Positions 7,660 through 17,195 of a stretch of DNA of 64,000 nucleotides are shown piece after piece. The notes under the pieces are model-generated. The model saw nothing but the letters and a program-made list of their open reading frames with translations, did no database searches and was not told where the DNA came from. How positions within the stretch are numbered: the stretch's first letter is position 1; each line of letters begins with the position of its first letter. A program made the position numbers and the translations under genes. Origin of the DNA: Acetobacter aceti NBRC 14818 (GTDB taxonomy: Bacteria > Pseudomonadota > Alphaproteobacteria > Acetobacterales > Acetobacteraceae); NCBI RefSeq assembly GCF_000193495.2, contig NZ_AP023410.1, forward strand, positions 3,123,501 to 3,187,500. Reading direction: 5' to 3'.

Positions 7660-9573
7660 ATGCTGGAAAGGCCCTCCTTGTCGGAAGACGAATACAGAGA
7701 CAGCGGTTTCCCTTCGAAACCGTCAGGACCCGCAGGAGGGCGTGACCGTTTCGTCGGGCTGTCGCCGCGTGAAGTTCTTCATCGTGTTTTCGGCTTTCCG
7801 GCCTTTCGCGGGTTGCAGGAGCAGGCCGTCGACCGGGTGATGGCGGGGGAGGACACGCTCGTCCTCATGCCGACAGGTGGCGGAAAGAGCGTCTGCTATC
7901 AGGTCCCCGCGCTTTGTCGCCCCGGTATGGGACTGGTGGTTTCACCGCTGATCGCTCTGATGGACGATCAGGTGGCGGCGCTGCGACAGCTTGGCGTCAA
8001 CGCGGCGGCTTTGCATTCTGAACTGGATGGAGACGAGGCTTCCCGTATCCGGGGCGACCTCTTCAACGGACAGGTCGATATTCTCTACGTGTCGCCGGAG
8101 CGGTTGCTGTCTCCCGGCACGCTGGATCGTCTGTCCCGTCAGCAGATCTCTGTCATCGCGATTGACGAGGCCCACTGTATTTCCGCATGGGGACATGAGT
8201 TCCGTCCGGAATATCGGGCGCTCCAGTCCTTGCCGGAGCATTTTCCGGGCGTGCCGCGTATCGCCCTTACGGCGACGGCAGATCCACGAACTCGTAATGA
8301 TATCCTCACGGCTCTGGCTATGCCGGAAGCGGAGGTTCTGTCTGCCAGCTTCCACCGCCCGAACCTGATGATTGCCGCGCGCCCCAAGGGCGGCGAGATG
8401 CGACAGCTTGTCGATGCACTTCAGAAGCACCGCAGCGACGCCTGCATTGTCTATTGCGGATCGCGTGCCCGCACGGAGCGGATCGCGGCCTCCTTACGCG
8501 AAAAATCCTATCCCGCCTGCGCTTTCCATGCCGGTCTCTCGCCGCAGGAAAAGCGTGCCGCCCTGCACCGGTTCCGGTCAGGCGAACCGATTGTCATCGT
8601 CGCCACCATTGCCTTCGGCATGGGGATTGATCGTCCCGATGTAAGGACGGTGATCCATCTCGACATGCCCGCCTCGCCGGAAGCCTATTATCAGCAGATC
8701 GGTCGTGCCGGACGTGACGGATTGCCGTCCGACGTGCTGCTGCTCTACGGCGGTGAGGACATGAGTCGCGCCCGTTACTGGCTGGATCAGTCCAACGCGC
8801 CCGACAGTGAAAAACGCATCATGCGGGGACGGCTGGAGGCGATGATCGCCTTCACGGAAAGCACATCCTGTCGAACCCGTGCGCTGCTGGCCTGCTTTGG
8901 CGAGAGCATGACCGAGCCGTGCGGACACTGTGACAATTGTCGTACACCGGTGCCGACTTTCGACGGCACGCAGGCAGCGCGGATGTTGCTGTCCGCCATT
9001 TATCGCACCGGCCAGCGTTATGGCGCGCTACACGTGATCGCTGTTCTGCGTGGCAAGTCGTCTGACAATATCTCGCGGGCGGGTCATGATCGTCTGTCGG
9101 TCTGGAGGATCGGCAAGGACAAAAGCGAGACATTCTGGCGCAGTGTGGTGCGGCAGCTGATTGCTCGCGGCGCTCTGGTGACAGGTGATGAGCATGGCGG
9201 CCTGCGTCTGAACGAAGAGGTCGCTCGTCCGATCCTGCGTGGTGAGGAAGAGGTGCGGTTGAGAGAGGATGCTGTCGAGGCCTCTGCCCGAAACAGCCGA
9301 TCCACAGGGCAGGGTGATTCGATCGCCGATCAACTGACAGAGGATGCGCGGGAACGTTTCAACGCTCTCAAGCGTTGGAGGCTTGCTGAGGCGCGGGAAC
9401 AGGAAATTCCGCCCTATTACATTTTCTCGGATGCGACCCTTTGCGAGATTTCGCTTGAATGTCCTGGCACACTGGACGAGCTCAGTGATGTCAAAGGCGT
9501 CGGAAGCTCCAAGCTCACCCGCTATGGTGAGGCGGTTCTGGAAGTACTTGAAGACCTTGATTCCGGAAGGTGA
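7660..9573 (+). CDS. recQ: ATP-dependent DNA helicase RecQ
   Basis: The 637-residue protein is a full-length RecQ, a 3'-5' superfamily 2 helicase acting in recombination and repair of stalled forks. The first RecA-like domain has motif I TGGGKSVCYQ and motif II DEAHCISAWGHEFRP, which includes the aromatic-rich loop. The second has motif VI QIGRAGRDG. The zinc-binding subdomain shows four Cys in SCRTRALLACFGES...CGHCDNC, followed by a winged helix, and an HRDC domain closes the protein (about residues 565-635). The first ~35 residues, before LSPREVLHRVFGF, are a non-conserved extension. The ATG at 7660 could therefore be upstream of the real start. Confidence 0.93.
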   Translation: MLERPSLSEDEYRDSGFPSKPSGPAGGRDRFVGLSPREVLHRVFGFPAFRGLQEQAVDRVMAGEDTLVLMPTGGGKSVCYQVPALCRPGMGLVVSPLIALMDDQVAALRQLGVNAAALHSELDGDEASRIRGDLFNGQVDILYVSPERLLSPGTLDRLSRQQISVIAIDEAHCISAWGHEFRPEYRALQSLPEHFPGVPRIALTATADPRTRNDILTALAMPEAEVLSASFHRPNLMIAARPKGGEMRQLVDALQKHRSDACIVYCGSRARTERIAASLREKSYPACAFHAGLSPQEKRAALHRFRSGEPIVIVATIAFGMGIDRPDVRTVIHLDMPASPEAYYQQIGRAGRDGLPSDVLLLYGGEDMSRARYWLDQSNAPDSEKRIMRGRLEAMIAFTESTSCRTRALLACFGESMTEPCGHCDNCRTPVPTFDGTQAARMLLSAIYRTGQRYGALHVIAVLRGKSSDNISRAGHDRLSVWRIGKDKSETFWRSVVRQLIARGALVTGDEHGGLRLNEEVARPILRGEEEVRLREDAVEASARNSRSTGQGDSIADQLTEDARERFNALKRWRLAEAREQEIPPYYIFSDATLCEISLECPGTLDELSDVKGVGSSKLTRYGEAVLEVLEDLDSGR

Positions 9574-10400
9574 ATATTGTGTCTGAGGCCCGTGGAGATG
9601 TCGGTGGAGACGGTTCCCGTACGCAGGCGCGTCATCAGGCGATTATCGCGACGGTGAAACGGCAGGGGTATGCCTCGAACGAGGAGCTTGCTCGTCTGTT
9701 CGACGTGGCCGTGCAGACCATCCGGCGGGATATCCGCACGCTTGATGCCGCCGGGGAGGTGCTGCGTCACCACGGGGGCGCCAGTGCGCCATCTTCGGTG
9801 GAAAACATAGCGTATCCACAAAGACAGATTCGTAATCGCAGCGAAAAGGATGCCATCGGAGAACTGGCCGCAGCCGCCATTCCTGATGGGGCATCACTCT
9901 TTGTGAATATCGGCACAACGACAGAAGCGTTCGCCCGTGCGCTGGCGAGTCACAAGGGTTTGCAGGTCATCACCAACAATCTGCACGTCGCCACCCTGCT
10001 GGCAGGCAGCGAAGATTGTCGGGTCGTGGTCACTGGTGGCACGGTGCGTGTGCGGGATGGCGGGATTCTGGGGCCGGATTCCCTGACCATGCTCAGCCGG
10101 TATCGCGCTGATTATGGCGTGATCGGCATCAGCGGAATCGACGAGGACGGAACGCTGCTGGACTATGATGCCGAGGAAATTCGCGCATCCGAACTTATCC
10201 GCGCCAATTCCCGCAAGATTTTTCTGCTGGCGGATCACACCAAATTTGGACGCCGGCCATTAATGAATGCGGGCAGTATTGACGGTGTGACGGCCTTTTT
10301 CACGGATCGGACGCCGCCGGCTCCAATTTGCGAAATGCTCGCCGCTCATGATGTCGCGCTTGTTCTTGTGGGTGATGATGTTCGGAAGCGAACACTTTAG
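9570..10400 (+). CDS. glpR: DeoR-family glycerol-3-phosphate regulon repressor
   Basis: The 276-residue protein has an N-terminal DeoR helix-turn-helix (RHQAIIATVKRQGYASNEELARLF... and QTIRRDIRTLDAAGEVLRHHGG fold pattern). A sugar-phosphate sensor domain follows, including NIGTTTEAFARAL, VVVTGGTVR and a C-terminal ADHTKFGR block. GlpR-type regulators bind glycerol-3-phosphate and release the glp operators. Its position directly ahead of glpD, glpF and glpK supports that assignment over other DeoR proteins. The GTG start overlaps the recQ stop by 4 bp (GTGA), so it can be read from the recQ transcript. The glp structural genes have a separate promoter region after it. Confidence 0.88.
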   Translation: MNIVSEARGDVGGDGSRTQARHQAIIATVKRQGYASNEELARLFDVAVQTIRRDIRTLDAAGEVLRHHGGASAPSSVENIAYPQRQIRNRSEKDAIGELAAAAIPDGASLFVNIGTTTEAFARALASHKGLQVITNNLHVATLLAGSEDCRVVVTGGTVRVRDGGILGPDSLTMLSRYRADYGVIGISGIDEDGTLLDYDAEEIRASELIRANSRKIFLLADHTKFGRRPLMNAGSIDGVTAFFTDRTPPAPICEMLAAHDVALVLVGDDVRKRTL

Positions 10401-10482
10401 GTGGTGTGCCATTGAGTGATGGAATTGTGGCGATTTTTTGCAGAGTCCTGTCGCGATTTTTCCGTTGCCAAAGAGGTTCGTG

Positions 10483-10515
10483 TTCGGATACGAAAATACC
10501 GATACATTTTTCGAA
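10483..10515 (+). promoter_or_regulatory. Candidate GlpR operator region upstream of glpD
   Basis: A palindrome TTCG-GATA-CGAA (10483-10494) is followed by a second TTCGAA core at 10510-10515, inside the 130-bp gap between glpR and glpD. TTCG/CGAA half-sites are characteristic of GlpR operators in Proteobacteria (family knowledge). The operator role here is inferred from position and motif. Confidence 0.5.
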
Positions 10516-10530
10516 CAACAGACGGGACCG

Positions 10531-12054
10531 ATGAAGATGGCTGCAGCCGACGACTCCTCCACCGTATATGATCTGCTTATTGTAGGCGGCGGTGTTAACG
10601 GAACAGGTATCGCGCGCGATGCATCGGGGCGTGGTGCGTCCGTGCTGCTGGTCGAGCAGGATGACCTTGCCAGCTATACCTCTTCCGCCAGCACCAAGCT
10701 GATCCACGGCGGCCTGCGCTATCTGGAATATTACGAGTTCCGCCTTGTGCGTGAAGCGCTGATCGAGCGTGACCGACTGCTCTCCATTGCGCCGCACATC
10801 ATGTGGCCGCTGCGTTTCGTGCTCCCGCACTCCCCGGAGCAGCGCCCGGTCTGGATGATCCGTCTGGGTCTGTTCCTGTACGATCACCTTGCCCCGAAGA
10901 TGAAGCTGCCCAAGTCACGGGCGCTCAATCTGAATACGCATTCCGCCGGTCAGCCGCTTCAGGATCAGTACAAGAAAGGCTTCGTCTATTCCGACGGCTG
11001 GGTGCAGGACAGTCGCCTTGTTGTGCTGAACGCGATGGACGCCGCCAATCGTGGCGCGGACATCCGCACCCGCACGCGTCTGGTTTCCGCACGTCGCGTC
11101 AACGGCATCTGGGAAGCCGAGATCGAGGACATGCGTAAGGGCGGCACAAAGACCGTCCGCGCCAAGGGTGTTGTGAACGCTGCCGGTCCGTGGGTCGCAC
11201 GTCTGCTGGCCAACCAGCTTGACCTGCCGAATTCGAAATCCGTGCGTCTGGTCAAGGGTAGTCACATTGTCGTGCCGCAGATTTTTGACGGTCCGCAGTG
11301 CTACATCTTCCAGAACCCGGACAAGCGTATCGTGTTCGCCATTCCGTATGAGCAGCGCTTCACGCTGATCGGCACGACCGATGTGACATGGAATGAAGAG
11401 CCGGGCCTGGTTCAGATTTCGCCTGAAGAGGTCAAGTATCTTTGTGAGAGCGTGAACCGCTACTTTAAGGAAGATGTCAAGCCGAGCGATGTGGTCTGGA
11501 GCTATGCCGGCCTGCGTCCGCTCTATGACGATGCTGCGGCCAATGCATCGGCCGTGACGCGTGACTATGTGCTGGATCTTGATAACACGGATGGTGCACC
11601 GCTGCTTTCCATCTTCGGCGGCAAGATCACAACTTTCCGTAAGCTGGCCGAACACGCGCTTGAAAAGCTTGCGCCGGTTCTGCCTGCCGTGGGAGGCTAT
11701 TCTTGGACGGCGGATGCGGCTCTGCCCGGCGGTGATCTGGGGACGGGAGGCTTTGAGGCCGCTCTGAACCGTTTCCGTGACGCAGCTCCGTTCCTGTCCC
11801 TGCCGCTGGCATGGCGTCTGATGCGGACCTACGGTATGCGGGCTTATGATGTTGTCGGAACAGCCAAGTCGCTTTCCGATATGGGCGAGGATTTCGGTCA
11901 GGGTATGACGGCCAACGAAGTCGACTACCTGATCGCAAACGAATGGGCACGCGCGCCAGAGGATGTGCTATGGCGGCGTACCAAAATCGGTCTCCATATG
12001 ACCGAAGAGCAGCGTCAGCGTGTGGGCGCGTATATAAAAGAAAAAGTCGGTTAA
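10531..12054 (+). CDS. glpD: Glycerol-3-phosphate dehydrogenase, FAD-dependent
   Basis: This aerobic membrane-associated enzyme oxidises glycerol-3-phosphate to dihydroxyacetone phosphate and passes electrons to quinone. The FAD-binding dinucleotide fold is right at the N-terminus (LLIVGGGVNGTGIARDASGRG pattern), followed by SASTKLIHGGLRYLE, a hallmark of GlpD. A second FAD-contact region GVVNAAGPWV lies mid-protein and SIFGGKITTFRKLAE near the C-terminal third. The open frame extends upstream to a TTG at 10438. The ATG at 10531 gives 507 residues, the normal family length, and places the candidate GlpR operator outside the gene. It leads the glpD-glpF-glpK unit. Confidence 0.93.
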   Translation: MKMAAADDSSTVYDLLIVGGGVNGTGIARDASGRGASVLLVEQDDLASYTSSASTKLIHGGLRYLEYYEFRLVREALIERDRLLSIAPHIMWPLRFVLPHSPEQRPVWMIRLGLFLYDHLAPKMKLPKSRALNLNTHSAGQPLQDQYKKGFVYSDGWVQDSRLVVLNAMDAANRGADIRTRTRLVSARRVNGIWEAEIEDMRKGGTKTVRAKGVVNAAGPWVARLLANQLDLPNSKSVRLVKGSHIVVPQIFDGPQCYIFQNPDKRIVFAIPYEQRFTLIGTTDVTWNEEPGLVQISPEEVKYLCESVNRYFKEDVKPSDVVWSYAGLRPLYDDAAANASAVTRDYVLDLDNTDGAPLLSIFGGKITTFRKLAEHALEKLAPVLPAVGGYSWTADAALPGGDLGTGGFEAALNRFRDAAPFLSLPLAWRLMRTYGMRAYDVVGTAKSLSDMGEDFGQGMTANEVDYLIANEWARAPEDVLWRRTKIGLHMTEEQRQRVGAYIKEKVG

Positions 12055-12070
12055 CGACTATCGGAGCACC

Positions 12071-12892
12071 ATGACAGCCCGGAAAAAACTGATCGGCGAA
12101 CTGATCGCCGAATGTGTTGCGGTTTTCATAATCATCCTGTTCGGTGATTCTGTGGCCGCGATGTACACCCTGTACGACCCCAGCCCGTACAAGACGGCAT
12201 ACTGGGGCGTCTGTATTGTGTGGGGCCTCGGCGTCACGATCGCTATTTATGCGACGGGCGCTGTTTCCGGCACACACGCCAATCCGGCGGTGACGGTGGC
12301 GCTTGCCATATATCGCGGGTTTTCATGGGCAAAGGTCGCGCCGTATTGCGCCGCTCAGATTCTGGGCGGCTTTCTGGGCGCAGGTGTGGTCTACACGATG
12401 TTCTCACCTGTCATCGAGCATTTTGCCATTTCGCATGGTCTCGATCGTCTTCATGACGGTGCGGCGGCGGGCGTGTTTTTCACGCATCCGGGTGAATTCG
12501 TCACACCACTTCACTCCTTCGTGGTTGAAACCATTCTGACAGCCATGCTGGTTTTCGGAATTTTCGCAATTACCTACGAACACAACACCATGGCGCCGGA
12601 GGCGAATTCCGGTGCGCTGATTATCGGTCTTCTCGTGGCCGCCATCGGCGCTTCCGCCGGATATCTTGATGCGTGGGCCATCAATCCGGCGCGTGATTTT
12701 GGCCCACGCCTGTTCTGTTATTTCGCAGGCTGGGGACCGCAGGCGTTGCCATCTCCGGGAAATTACTGGTGGGTGCCCATTTTAGGCCCGATTTCTGGTG
12801 GCGTAATCGGAGCCGGATTTTACCGGACGCTTATCCAGCCTTTCATGCCGAGGCCTGCTGTGGCGGCGTCCTCGATCGAAACTTCTGTCTGA
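12071..12892 (+). CDS. glpF: Glycerol uptake facilitator (aquaglyceroporin)
   Basis: The 273-residue protein is a six-helix MIP-family channel with two half-helix motifs: GTHANPAVT near residue 69 and AINPARDFGPR near residue 203. The Asp after the second NPA box (NPARD) is typical of glycerol-conducting rather than water-only channels. It sits in the inner membrane and lets glycerol in for trapping by GlpK. It starts 16 bp after glpD, and glpK follows after 19 bp, so the three are one operon. The C-terminus carries a short Pro/Ala/Ser extension after the last helix. Confidence 0.93.
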   Translation: MTARKKLIGELIAECVAVFIIILFGDSVAAMYTLYDPSPYKTAYWGVCIVWGLGVTIAIYATGAVSGTHANPAVTVALAIYRGFSWAKVAPYCAAQILGGFLGAGVVYTMFSPVIEHFAISHGLDRLHDGAAAGVFFTHPGEFVTPLHSFVVETILTAMLVFGIFAITYEHNTMAPEANSGALIIGLLVAAIGASAGYLDAWAINPARDFGPRLFCYFAGWGPQALPSPGNYWWVPILGPISGGVIGAGFYRTLIQPFMPRPAVAASSIETSV

Positions 12893-12911
12893 CCGTTAAG
12901 GAGCTGCCATC

Positions 12912-14402
12912 ATGATCAAACAGGATCGTATTCTGGCGATTGACCAGGGAACCACTTCAACCCGTAGCATTGTCTTTGACATGAACGGACAGGAAATTTC
13001 CGTCGCACGACAGGAGTTTCCCCAGTATTACCCGCAGTTGGGGTGGGTTGAGCACGATCCTGAAGACATCTGGCGCGATGCGAAAACTACGGCACAGGAA
13101 GCCGTGGAACGCTCTGGTGGCGTTGACCGGATTGCAGCCATAGGCATCACCAACCAGCGTGAAACCATCGTCGTATGGGACCGCAAGACTGGCAAGGCGA
13201 TTCATAACGCCATCGTCTGGCAGGATCGCCGGACGGCGGCCCTGTGCGCCGAACTCAAGAAGCAGGGCAAGGAAGAGCTGGTCGCCAGCCGCACCGGTCT
13301 GCTGCTCGATCCGTATTTCACAGCCACGAAGCTCGCCTGGATACTCGACAATGTAGAGGGCGCACGGGCGCGGGCTGAAAAGGGCGAACTGGCCTGCGGC
13401 ACGATCGACTGTTTCCTGCTGTGGCGTCTGACGGACGGGAAGGTCCATGCGACGGACGTGACCAATGCATCCCGCACCCTGCTGTTCGATATTCATCGGC
13501 AGCAGTGGGATGACGAACTCCTTGCGCTCTTCAACATCCCTGCGGCTCTGCTTCCGGAAGTCAAAGACAGCAGCGGCGTTTTTGGTGAAAGCACGCCCGA
13601 CCTGTTCGGTCGCGCCGTGCCGATCGCCGGTATCGCAGGCGACCAGCAGGCTGCCGTCGTTGGTCAGACGTGCTTCAAGCCGGGTATGGCCAAGGCGACC
13701 TACGGCACGGGCTGCTTCGTTCTGCTGAACACCGGCGAAAAGCCGGTGATTTCTCAGAACCGGATGCTCACGACTATCGCCTACCGTGTGAAGGGCAAGA
13801 CCGCCTACGCGCTGGAAGGCTCCATCTTCGTCGCCGGTGCCGCGATCAAGTGGCTGCGTGACGGTCTTCACCTGATCACGCATGCTTCCCAGACCGACGA
13901 TATGGCGACGCGCATTCCGCACAGTCACGGCGTTTACATGGTGCCGGGCTTCGTCGGTCTCGGCGCACCGCATTGGGACCCGAATGCGCGTGGTCTGATC
14001 TGCGGTCTGACGCTGGACGCTACCGAGGCGCACATTGCCCGTGCGGCTCTGGAATCCGTGGCCTACCAGACGCTGGACCTCGTGGCTGCGATGACGCAGG
14101 ACGGCGGCGGCACGGCTGACACGCTGCGTATCGACGGTGGCATGGCGGCCAATGACTGGTTCTGCCAGTTCCTGTCTGACATGTTGCAGGCAAAGGTCGA
14201 GCGTCCCAAGCAGATCGAGACGACGGCTCTTGGCGCGGCGTTCCTTGCCGGTGTTGGTGTTGGGCTCTGGAACGATCTGGAAGAAGTCGCATCTGAATGG
14301 CAGCGCGGTGCGCTGTTCGAACCGCAGATGGAAGCTTCGATCCGCAAGGGCATGATCGACGGCTGGCACGTCGCCGTGCGCCGGACGCTCAGTCAGGTCT
14401 GA
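12912..14402 (+). CDS. glpK: Glycerol kinase
   Basis: The 496-residue enzyme phosphorylates glycerol with ATP to glycerol-3-phosphate in the cytoplasm. The N-terminal FGGY motif [17 protein letters not shown] binds [16 protein letters not shown] carries glycerol-site residues, and [13 protein letters not shown] plus [14 protein letters not shown] form the second ATP-binding region. [13 protein letters not shown] is near the C-terminus. All catalytic landmarks are present and the length is standard. An AAGGAG ribosome-binding sequence lies at 12898-12903, just before the ATG. A terminator hairpin follows the stop, so this closes the glp operon. Confidence 0.95.
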   Translation: MIKQDRILAIDQGTTSTRSIVFDMNGQEISVARQEFPQYYPQLGWVEHDPEDIWRDAKTTAQEAVERSGGVDRIAAIGITNQRETIVVWDRKTGKAIHNAIVWQDRRTAALCAELKKQGKEELVASRTGLLLDPYFTATKLAWILDNVEGARARAEKGELACGTIDCFLLWRLTDGKVHATDVTNASRTLLFDIHRQQWDDELLALFNIPAALLPEVKDSSGVFGESTPDLFGRAVPIAGIAGDQQAAVVGQTCFKPGMAKATYGTGCFVLLNTGEKPVISQNRMLTTIAYRVKGKTAYALEGSIFVAGAAIKWLRDGLHLITHASQTDDMATRIPHSHGVYMVPGFVGLGAPHWDPNARGLICGLTLDATEAHIARAALESVAYQTLDLVAAMTQDGGGTADTLRIDGGMAANDWFCQFLSDMLQAKVERPKQIETTALGAAFLAGVGVGLWNDLEEVASEWQRGALFEPQMEASIRKGMIDGWHVAVRRTLSQV

Positions 14403-14417
14403 TCTTCTTTTACTTTG

Positions 14418-14469
14418 AGCCGGAGTCTTGTCCGTTTCCCTTGGGAGGCGGATGAGGCTCCGGCTTTTT
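14418..14469 (+). terminator. Rho-independent terminator after glpK
   Basis: AGCCGGAG (14418-14425) pairs with CTCCGGCT (14458-14465), followed by four more T. The loop is long (32 bases) but holds a smaller nested pairing. It ends the glp operon. Confidence 0.75.
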
Positions 14470-14806
14470 GTCGTGCTGATCTGACGGTTATTGTGGTCGG
14501 CAGTATATGGGGGCAGGACGAAATCCCGTTATCATGGAACAGCCTGTTCCGATCATGGAATGATATCGTATCGACTTCAGAACCATTATGTTGGCAGGCA
14601 TGCGACATATCAGTGCATGGAGGTCGCGTGCCCCTGTTGCACTGATAAAAGATGTCAGCGCCACATTTTTATCAAACCTCTAGCGGGATTCGCGGTTCCA
14701 TACGTGTGGCGCAGTGTCTGGTTGACAGACCTCTTTCCGACATGATCTGCGCACAAGGTGAAAGCGTGGGAGAGAAGGTCTGATCTGGCTGATGGCGTGC
14801 TGCATC
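14470..14806. other. Intergenic stretch, nothing recognised
   Basis: About 335 bp between the glp terminator and the end of the convergent TauE-like gene. I see no credible open frame, RNA fold or repeat here. Confidence 0.6.
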
Positions 14807-15769
14807 TCAGGAGTCGAATGTCCGGACAGTCTGTAATCCGGCGTGGAGAGACAGATGCATTATGAAGCCATTGGGTTTACCGTGCTCTTCCGATGCATGC
14901 TGCCGGTGACTCAGTTCCAGTTCGTCACCTCTTTCCCATTCCACCGTAAAGACATGCTGTCGCCATGAGAGCGATGCGGAAATTTCTTCAGATGCATGGG
15001 TATAATGAATGCTGACATTGTCTTTATGCATAATCTGGCGACCGGATGTGATCATCATTACGATCCCGGCCGCCACCATTGAGATGTATCCAATATGGCG
15101 GAAAAGGTGATCATGCAGGTAGCGCAGCAGGTGAGCCATAATGACCGAAGAGAGGATCCCTGCTGTCGCAATGGCAGCACCGACGGTTATAGCTTTGAAG
15201 TTTAATAAGTTCAGTATCGCATAGAGAATGATCTTGAGTAGATGCAGCATGATTTCGTTGGCGGCGCGCGTCGCTACGATTTCCTCTTTCCTTAGACCCA
15301 TTCGGTAATAGAAGCCGTTGAAAATCAGACCGACAGTGCCGGTAAAGCCGGAAATGAAACCGACAGCTCCGCCCAGGATATGTAGCGATACCGGTCGAAT
15401 TGGTTTCGTAACTGGATCAACAGGGTGTTTTTGGACGATCAAGGGCAGATTGCCGATCAGGAACAGACCGAGAAACAACGATAGATAGATCGGATTCATG
15501 CAGCTGAGCGCCCAAGCACCGAGGGCGGCGAACGGTAACGCGGTCGGGGCGAAATGTCGAACGACATCCCATCGGATCGCTTTCCGGAACAAGACGATGC
15601 GGGCCGCTGAACTTACGGCAGTGCCAATCGACAGGGCGGCGGGGATCTGGCTGGCCGGCATCACCAGTCCCATGAGTGGTATGAGGATCAGTCCCGCTCC
15701 ACCACCGGATACGGCACTAAGGCAGAATGCCATCGTGGATACGACGAGGATCAGGCACCAGAGCAGCAT
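14807..15769 (-). CDS. TauE/SafE-family membrane permease
   Basis: A polytopic inner-membrane protein of about 320 residues. The N-terminal helix holds the small-residue run AVSGGGAGLILIPLMGLV, and a second homologous block has GAVGFISGFTGTVGLIFNGFYYRMG. These two pseudo-repeats are typical of the TauE/SafE family, whose members move sulfite, sulfoacetate or related anions. A hydrophilic tail of about 70 residues with several His (from HKDNVSIHYTHASEE onward) follows the last helix and is unusual for the family. The open frame extends back to a TTG at 15814, but the ATG at 15769 falls immediately before the first helix and is preferred. Substrate is unknown; a link to the sulfur genes 14 kb away is only suggestive. 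Confidence 0.7.
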   Translation of the reverse strand: MLLWCLILVVSTMAFCLSAVSGGGAGLILIPLMGLVMPASQIPAALSIGTAVSSAARIVLFRKAIRWDVVRHFAPTALPFAALGAWALSCMNPIYLSLFLGLFLIGNLPLIVQKHPVDPVTKPIRPVSLHILGGAVGFISGFTGTVGLIFNGFYYRMGLRKEEIVATRAANEIMLHLLKIILYAILNLLNFKAITVGAAIATAGILSSVIMAHLLRYLHDHLFRHIGYISMVAAGIVMMITSGRQIMHKDNVSIHYTHASEEISASLSWRQHVFTVEWERGDELELSHRQHASEEHGKPNGFIMHLSLHAGLQTVRTFDS

Positions 15770-16026
15770 TGGTCGTGTAAATTCCGATTTCAGTTCCTGT
15801 CCCGAGGGGACCAAGGCGGGCTATCGCGCCGCAAATGCGATTGGCGACGCAGGGCCTTATTCTGGCAGAACGTCATGGTTATGGTCAGCTTACAATCCCC
15901 CAACCTTCGTGCACTGTTCTCAAGGTCTGCAACGATCAGACAGATCACTGGTCGGAGAGTTCCATTAAAAACAAACGGTTTTTTAATCCTTCAGATCGGG
16001 TGGTTCGCACATTCCTGCCCGGGCCA

Positions 16027-17193
16027 TCAGATTTCCATGGGCCGGGAAAGGTTTTCGTAAAGACCGAACAGGCGTTCAAAATGCTGTTCCATACTGCCGA
16101 GGCGCAGGCCCGCAATACGGGCCTCCTTTGAGAGAGCAGAACGGTCCCTCGCCGCCATCCTGAGCACAGCATCGGCCGCATCAGTCGCGGAACCGGGTTT
16201 GTAGATTTCTGCCCATTGTGGGGAAGCAAGTTCTCCTGCCCCACCCGCACGCGGCACGATCACAGGGGTGCCAGACGCCAGCGCCTCGGCGACGACGAAG
16301 CCGAAGGTTTCCGACGTTGAGCCGTGAAGCAGTGCATCAGCACTCGCTATCATGTCGGCAAACAGCGCCCGATCATCGATGCGACCAGCGATGTGAACAT
16401 GTTCCGCCAGAGCCGCCTTACGACGGATACGCTCATGTGCAAGCCCGTCGCCAATGATGAAAAGTCCGATTGAACGGCTGGATTGGGCGCGTGTCACAGC
16501 CTCAATAAGCATTTCCACCCGCTTTTCCGGATGGTGCCGGCCGGCGATGACCACGAGAAGTCCCTCTGGACCGAGACCGCAAAGCGCCAGCATTTCCTTG
16601 CGGAGATAGTCCATGCGATGGGTGGGAGAAAATCTCTGGCTTTCCACACCAAATGGCACGGTATGCAGGTTTTTCAGTCCGTGGTTGGAAAATCGGGCCG
16701 CGAGCCAGTGTCCAGCGACGATGCAGCCGTCAAAATGATCGTTCAGGCGGCAGAGATAACGCCAGAACCAGCCGAATAACCTGTCTATCCTGTGTGAAGA
16801 CAGATGGTTGCCAAGCATTGTCTGCGGATAGACTGCGACCGGATCAGCATGCATGAAAAGCACTCGCCGGGCGGCTCCGGGCCATGTTCCGGCAATCCAC
16901 CCTCCTCGCCAGGGGGAGGATGCCTCAATGAGGTCGGGTTTCATGGCATCGAGGACACGCCAGACCGGTTCTTTCCGAACGAACATGTGATAATTGGAAT
17001 CGAAAGGAAGAACGGGACTTTTCAGCCAGATTATGCGTCCATGCCCGCGTCGTTCCACACCGTCTTCAGGGCCGGGAGCGATGACGGTCAGGTCATGGCC
17101 GCATTTTTCTGCAGCCCTGAACTTTTCCTCCACATAGGTTCTCACGCCACCGCCCGTCGGCGAATAGAATTCTGAAATATCTACTATTTTCAC
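16027..17193 (-). CDS. GT4-family glycosyltransferase
   Basis: The 388-residue protein has the GT-B fold of family 4 retaining glycosyltransferases. The N-terminal acceptor domain opens with EFYSPTGGGVRTYVEE, a glycine-rich loop. The C-terminal nucleotide-sugar domain has VIAGRHHPEKRVEMLIEA and the ExxxxxxxE pattern in SETFGFVVAEALASGTPVIV. It transfers a sugar from a nucleotide donor, with substrate unknown. It starts 2 bp after the stop of the upstream glycosyltransferase gene, so the two form an operon. The His-Met-rich interdomain segment (HADPVAVYPQTML) resembles enzymes acting on lipid acceptors, but that is a weak inference. Confidence 0.8.
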   Translation of the reverse strand: MKIVDISEFYSPTGGGVRTYVEEKFRAAEKCGHDLTVIAPGPEDGVERRGHGRIIWLKSPVLPFDSNYHMFVRKEPVWRVLDAMKPDLIEASSPWRGGWIAGTWPGAARRVLFMHADPVAVYPQTMLGNHLSSHRIDRLFGWFWRYLCRLNDHFDGCIVAGHWLAARFSNHGLKNLHTVPFGVESQRFSPTHRMDYLRKEMLALCGLGPEGLLVVIAGRHHPEKRVEMLIEAVTRAQSSRSIGLFIIGDGLAHERIRRKAALAEHVHIAGRIDDRALFADMIASADALLHGSTSETFGFVVAEALASGTPVIVPRAGGAGELASPQWAEIYKPGSATDAADAVLRMAARDRSALSKEARIAGLRLGSMEQHFERLFGLYENLSRPMEI

Positions 17194-17195
17194 TG

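Noticed and set aside
12957-14369. 470-codon open frame opposite glpK
   Set aside because: It mirrors the glpK codon pattern on the other strand, shows no family motifs, and glpK is unambiguous.
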